A stretch of 9,250 bases of DNA. Source: Chitinophagaceae bacterium. Its GTDB lineage: Bacteria; Bacteroidota; Bacteroidia; Chitinophagales; Chitinophagaceae. This document shows positions 6,745 through 9,250 of this stretch, in pieces; within the stretch, counting starts at the first letter, position 1; each line of letters begins with the position of its first letter. A model generated the notes under the pieces. The model did no database searches. It saw nothing but the letters and a program-made list of their open reading frames with translations, and was not told the origin of the DNA. The DNA is taken from positions 1 to 9,250 of the forward strand of contig JAHEZA010000061.1 of NCBI GenBank assembly GCA_023251335.1, given 5' to 3'. The translations under genes and the position numbers were made by a program.

Positions 6745-6825
6745 TTACAGTTTATTAAGCGGACAACAACAGCGTCTCATGGGGTAGTGAGGCATGCACA
6801 TATGTAGAAAAAACTGCGTATTCAT
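6745..6825 (-). CDS. Putative cysteine leader peptide (26 codons with Cys-Cys-Cys)
   Basis: Open frame from the ATG at 6825 to TAA at 6745-6747, inside the untranslated leader of cysD. The peptide has 26 residues and ends MRRCCCPLNKL. Cysteines are at 10, 19, 20 and 21, and the run is TGT TGT TGT at 6763-6771. In-frame ATGs at 6801, 6795 and 6780 are alternative starts, and all keep the triple cysteine. Cysteine is otherwise rare in the enzymes here: CysD has one in 333 residues. The start lies about 20 bases after the transcription start predicted from the -7 box, and the stop lies 70 bases before cysD. Leader peptides rich in the regulated amino acid are known from attenuation, and poly-cysteine small frames control cysteine operons in mycobacteria. 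A sulfate-reduction operon is the expected target. Expression and function are inferred. I do not see a classical intrinsic terminator after it. Confidence 0.65.
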   Translation of the reverse strand: MNTQFFLHMCMPHYPMRRCCCPLNKL

Positions 6826-6840
6826 ATTGTGTAAGATTTC

Positions 6841-6864
6841 AATAGTCTACTGCAAAGGTAGGGT
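6841..6864 (-). promoter_or_regulatory. Operon promoter/operator element upstream of cysD
   Basis: On the minus strand ACCCTAC, six bases, AGTAGACTATT. It contains TACCTTTG (6853-6860), a perfect match to the Bacteroidota -7 consensus TAnnTTTG. It also contains an inverted repeat, CTAC-N7-GTAG, spanning that box. A perfect -33 box is not visible. An A-rich stretch on the plus strand (6871-6889, including A8) occupies that position. Predicted transcription starts near 6845, giving a leader of about 170 bases before cysD. The dyad overlapping the -7 box suggests a repressor site. The same element recurs at 4208-4231. The regulator is not in the window. Confidence 0.65.
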
Positions 6865-7182
6865 AATAGGTTTTAAAAAATAAAAAAAATGAAATATTTT
6901 TTTCCGGATGTAGTAACCGCCAGGATTTTTTGATTTCAGATTTTGCACAACAGTTACCTGGAATCCTTTGTGGGAAAGTGTTTTACTAATTCTTTGAAAC
7001 TCCGAAACATCATGGAATAGTTTTCCACATTTTCGGATTGTTTTCTTATTTTAAAGTATTTGGGATTAAGATTTAGGGTTATGAACTGATTGTTTCTTAT
7101 TTCTTTTATAAAATAAACCTGCCCAATTATTTGCCATTAACACTACTGATCCTTACGCTTTAGCGTCTTCTTACCTTCTCCT
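6865..7182. other. Intergenic region without a convincing gene
   Basis: This AT-rich stretch lies between the response regulator's stop and the cysD promoter element. It holds a short perfect inverted repeat, acgct-tt-agcgt (7155-7166), just downstream of the regulator gene. That could be a weak 3' hairpin, but no U-tract follows it on the minus strand. A stop-to-stop frame on the minus strand (6954-7136, 60 codons) has no ATG near its beginning and matches no family I recognise. No tRNA, insertion sequence or known riboswitch was recognised. Confidence 0.6.
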
Positions 7183-7953
7183 TTATGCATCCCGCATCCA
7201 CTGCCTGAAGGCTGGCGCTGTTTCCTGGCTTACAATAATTGAATGATTAATCTCGGGAATATTTAGGTCTATTGACAATTTCACTTTTTCAAAAGGCTTA
7301 AATCCTTTTATAAAATTAAGGTTGACGATGTAATGCCTGTTGGCTCTGAAAAAATTATTTTCATCCAGTTCACTTTCCAATTGGGTAAGTGGTTTATCCA
7401 CAATATATTTTTTGCAGAAACGATCTATAACAAACACCATTTTATTTTCCGTATAGAATAAAATAACATCCTCAAGGCGCAATGCAATATTTTCCTGTCC
7501 TTTTTTTGCAAGCAATCTTGATTTTGTCTTTTGATTGATAAAATTCATCAACCTGGCTAACGGTTGATCGGGATCATGCTGTGCAAAGTAATGCTTCAAA
7601 CGCCTGTATTTTTCCAACGCTTTCTTAATGTCATTTTTTTCTACTGGTTTCAGAATATAATCAATTCCATTATTTTCAAAAGCCAGCAGCGTAAACTGAT
7701 CATAAGCTGTAGTAAAAATGACAGGAGTCTGAACGCCTGCCTGTTTAAATATCTCAAAGCTTAATCCGTCGGATAATTGTACATCACTGAATATAATATC
7801 CGGCAGTAAAGAAACATTTTTTAAATATTCTATACTTTCTTTTACCGTTTTCAATCTGGCCTGTACATTCACTTCGTTGGAGGCTTCAGAAAGTGCGCGC
7901 AGCATCACTTTCATTGCGGGGATTTCGTCTTCAATAATAATTACGTTTATCAT
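7183..7953 (-). CDS. LytTR-family response regulator
   Basis: Cytoplasmic DNA-binding response regulator, 256 residues, partner of the kinase gene it overlaps. The receiver domain spans about 1-120, with acidic residues E8, D9 and E10, phosphoacceptor D57 (IIFSDVQLSDG), T81/T82 (VIFTTAYD) and K102 (YILKPVE). A linker leads to a LytTR domain at about 145-250, with ENIALRLEDVILFYTENKMVFV, a basic segment and FFRANRHYIVNLNFIKGF, the typical core of that fold. The ATG sits inside the last codons of the kinase gene (ATGA overlap, 4 bases), so the two are translationally coupled. LytTR regulators with LytS-type kinases are abundant in Bacteroidota and control varied targets. Nothing here tells which genes it controls, and the neighbouring sulfate operon has its own promoter. 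Confidence 0.95.
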   Translation of the reverse strand: MINVIIIEDEIPAMKVMLRALSEASNEVNVQARLKTVKESIEYLKNVSLLPDIIFSDVQLSDGLSFEIFKQAGVQTPVIFTTAYDQFTLLAFENNGIDYILKPVEKNDIKKALEKYRRLKHYFAQHDPDQPLARLMNFINQKTKSRLLAKKGQENIALRLEDVILFYTENKMVFVIDRFCKKYIVDKPLTQLESELDENNFFRANRHYIVNLNFIKGFKPFEKVKLSIDLNIPEINHSIIVSQETAPAFRQWMRDA

Positions 7954-8975
7954 AGCTCTGTATTTTGATAGATTAAGGGCAATTTTACAATGAACTCATT
8001 TGCATTATTTTCAATGGTTATATCTTTTTTACAAAAGAACTGGTAACGTGACCGTAAATTTTTCAGGCCAATTCCGGTTGAATCTTCATGATATGTTTTT
8101 TGCGTTTTAAAATTCTTAACCAGCAGAAAATCATTCTTTAGTTCTATCACTATCTGCAAAGGGTTCTCATTAGTAAATCCATTGTGCTTCACAGCATTTT
8201 CAACAGCTACCTGCAACGCAAATGGCAAAATCATAATCCTGCCGCCGTTTTGGTCGTCCAGGTTTTTAGTAAGTCTTAATTGATTATCATATCTTAATTG
8301 TATAAGGTAAAAGTAATTATCAATGAATTCCATTTCATTATGAAGCGAAATCATTTCCCGGTCTTTATTTAAAAGAAAATATTTATAGACAGTTGCCAGT
8401 TTGCTATTAAATACATGGGCAGTTTCCGGGTTGTTCAATATAAGATACGAAAGCGTGTTGAGACAATTAAAAATAAAATGTGGTTCCAGTTCACTTTTTA
8501 GATTCGACATTTCAGCCACATTTCTTTCCCAATCAAGTTGATCCACCATTTTTGAATCAAGTTCTCTCTCTTTGCTCAGGTATAGTATTTCATAAACAAG
8601 GGTAAAAACAATCACCGCAAATACTGATAAAATAATAGCCAGGAAATAAGGTGTCCATTTAAAAGCTTCTTTTGAGATCTTATACCATATCAATGTGAGG
8701 ATACCGGCAATAGCGCCGCCGAATAAAGCATTGGTCAAAGAGACTGTTGAAATTTTGATAAACGTATTTTGATTAAGCGAAAACCAATTCCTTATTTTAA
8801 GATGAAGCCACCTGGAGCAGATCCAGATACTCCACGACATAAAGATGAAGAAAGTGTAAATGGCAATCAATTCAAGCAGAGAGTAAAGAGAGTAAGTAAT
8901 AATATTAGATAGGTAGGGGATGATGATTCCAAGCAAAGGAATAAACAAGAAGCGTAAAATTTTATCTTTTACCAT
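7950..8975 (-). CDS. Sensor histidine kinase, LytS/YehU type (His_kinase plus HATPase)
   Basis: Inner-membrane sensor kinase of 341 residues. About four hydrophobic helices make up the N-terminal half (roughly 8-28, 33-54, 80-98 and 108-132), followed by a short coiled linker. The phosphoacceptor region has H166 in LEPHFIFNCLNTLSYL, the form seen in the PF06580 family. The ATPase domain follows, with LPFALQVAVENAVKHN (N box, N260) and GIGLKNLRSRY (G box, from 301). There is no extracytoplasmic sensor domain or tetratricopeptide region, so the signal is probably sensed in the membrane or through a partner. It is the first gene of the two-gene operon and overlaps the regulator by 4 bases. The first Met was chosen because the first membrane helix begins a few residues after it. 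The stimulus is unknown. Confidence 0.94.
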   Translation of the reverse strand: MVKDKILRFLFIPLLGIIIPYLSNIITYSLYSLLELIAIYTFFIFMSWSIWICSRWLHLKIRNWFSLNQNTFIKISTVSLTNALFGGAIAGILTLIWYKISKEAFKWTPYFLAIILSVFAVIVFTLVYEILYLSKERELDSKMVDQLDWERNVAEMSNLKSELEPHFIFNCLNTLSYLILNNPETAHVFNSKLATVYKYFLLNKDREMISLHNEMEFIDNYFYLIQLRYDNQLRLTKNLDDQNGGRIMILPFALQVAVENAVKHNGFTNENPLQIVIELKNDFLLVKNFKTQKTYHEDSTGIGLKNLRSRYQFFCKKDITIENNANEFIVKLPLIYQNTEL

Positions 8976-9040
8976 TAATAGATGTAATTATACTTTTAGT
9001 TGCAGAAATATGGGGTTTTAATAGGCCCTAAACTTGCTAT

Positions 9041-9048
9041 CAAATCTA
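9041..9048 (-). promoter_or_regulatory. Candidate -7 box for the kinase-regulator operon
   Basis: TAGATTTG on the minus strand matches the Bacteroidota -7 consensus TAnnTTTG and lies 65 bases upstream of the kinase start codon. The expected TTG-type -33 box at 17-19 bases is poor. A TTTG further upstream is about 25 bases away, so this is a weak call based on one box and on position. Confidence 0.35.
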
Positions 9049-9093
9049 TTTATACATATTGTTAACACATAGACAAATATTTTATAAGCGGAT

Positions 9094-9128
9094 ATTATTT
9101 TATGAGCGGTTGAGCCGGATAAAATAAT
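9094..9128. other. AT-rich inverted repeat upstream of the kinase gene
   Basis: attattttat (9094-9103) and ataaaataat (9119-9128) are perfect 10-base reverse complements. Inside them a further CGG/CCG pair (9107-9109 and 9115-9117) closes a five-base loop. It lies about 45 bases upstream of the candidate -7 box, so it could be an operator for the kinase operon or a terminator of a gene beyond the right edge. The rest of 8976-9250 shows no gene I can support. Confidence 0.45.
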
Positions 9129-9250
9129 TGCCCACTTGCCTTTCCAATGGTACGTTTAAAATAACGGAAGGTTACAGCGCCAGGTTTTTTTCCGGCAAAA
9201 AATTTGAATTAGTAATATTTGAAACCTGATTTTTCATGTGTTGGATAGAA

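Noticed and set aside
6735..6760. Classical intrinsic attenuator after the leader peptide.
   Set aside because: Only weak pairings were found by eye (for example CTG/CAG around 6741-6750) and no GC-rich stem followed by a U-tract, so a terminator-type attenuator is not claimed.
6954..7136. Minus-strand stop-to-stop frame of 60 codons whose translation looks protein-like (contains MMFRSFKELVKHF).
   Set aside because: There is no start codon near its beginning, no family I recognise, and an AT-rich composition that gives such residues by chance. A 60-codon open stretch among six frames is not rare. It could be a gene remnant but cannot be supported.
7155..7166. Short hairpin acgct-tt-agcgt as an intrinsic terminator of the kinase-regulator operon.
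   Set aside because: The stem is five base pairs with a two-base loop and no U-run follows on the minus strand, so termination is not supported.
7564..7764. Plus-strand 66-codon frame inside the response regulator gene.
   Set aside because: Antisense to the intact receiver domain coding sequence; no independent support.
9095..9208. Minus-strand open frame of 37 codons ending GQLFYPAQPLIK, with sensible-looking codons.
   Set aside because: Opened by a stop with no ATG, too short, no recognisable family, and its end overlaps the inverted repeat at 9094-9128.

Overview
The window looks like a chromosomal segment of a Bacteroidota bacterium, probably of the Chitinophagaceae/Sphingobacteriia kind. 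This rests on AT-rich DNA, starts without clear Shine-Dalgarno sequences, TAnnTTTG-type -7 boxes, the form of the CysD/CysN/SUMT proteins, and a LytS/LytTR pair. The taxonomic placement is inference from style, not from a marker gene. Every gene I can support lies on the minus strand, so the window reads from right to left.

Right part (about 9250 to 7183): a 275-base upstream region holds one candidate promoter and one inverted repeat. It is followed by a two-gene signalling operon, a four-helix membrane histidine kinase of the LytS/YehU type and a LytTR response regulator, which overlap by 4 bases. About 320 bases with no convincing gene separate this pair from the next operon.

Centre and left (6864 to 1): an assimilatory sulfate-reduction operon in the order cysD - cysN - SUMT (cobA-like) - cysJ - cysI. 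CysD and CysN activate sulfate to APS. SUMT makes precorrin-2, the first committed precursor of siroheme. CysJ is the NADPH flavoprotein and CysI the siroheme/4Fe-4S subunit of sulfite reductase. CysI runs off the left edge after 519 codons. The step between APS and sulfite (CysH, with or without CysC) and the later siroheme steps are not in the window.

The most interesting part is the control layer. Between a promoter-like element and cysD lies a 26-codon open frame containing three consecutive UGU cysteine codons. This is what a cysteine-responsive leader peptide would look like in front of the operon that makes cysteine sulfur. The promoter element recurs (18 of 24 bases identical) directly against the start codon of the SUMT gene, as if the operon had two control points. 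Two of the intergenic gaps (cysD-cysN and cysJ-cysI) are filled with the same kind of degenerate 7-base tandem repeat, ending in a partly inverted copy next to the upstream stop codon.
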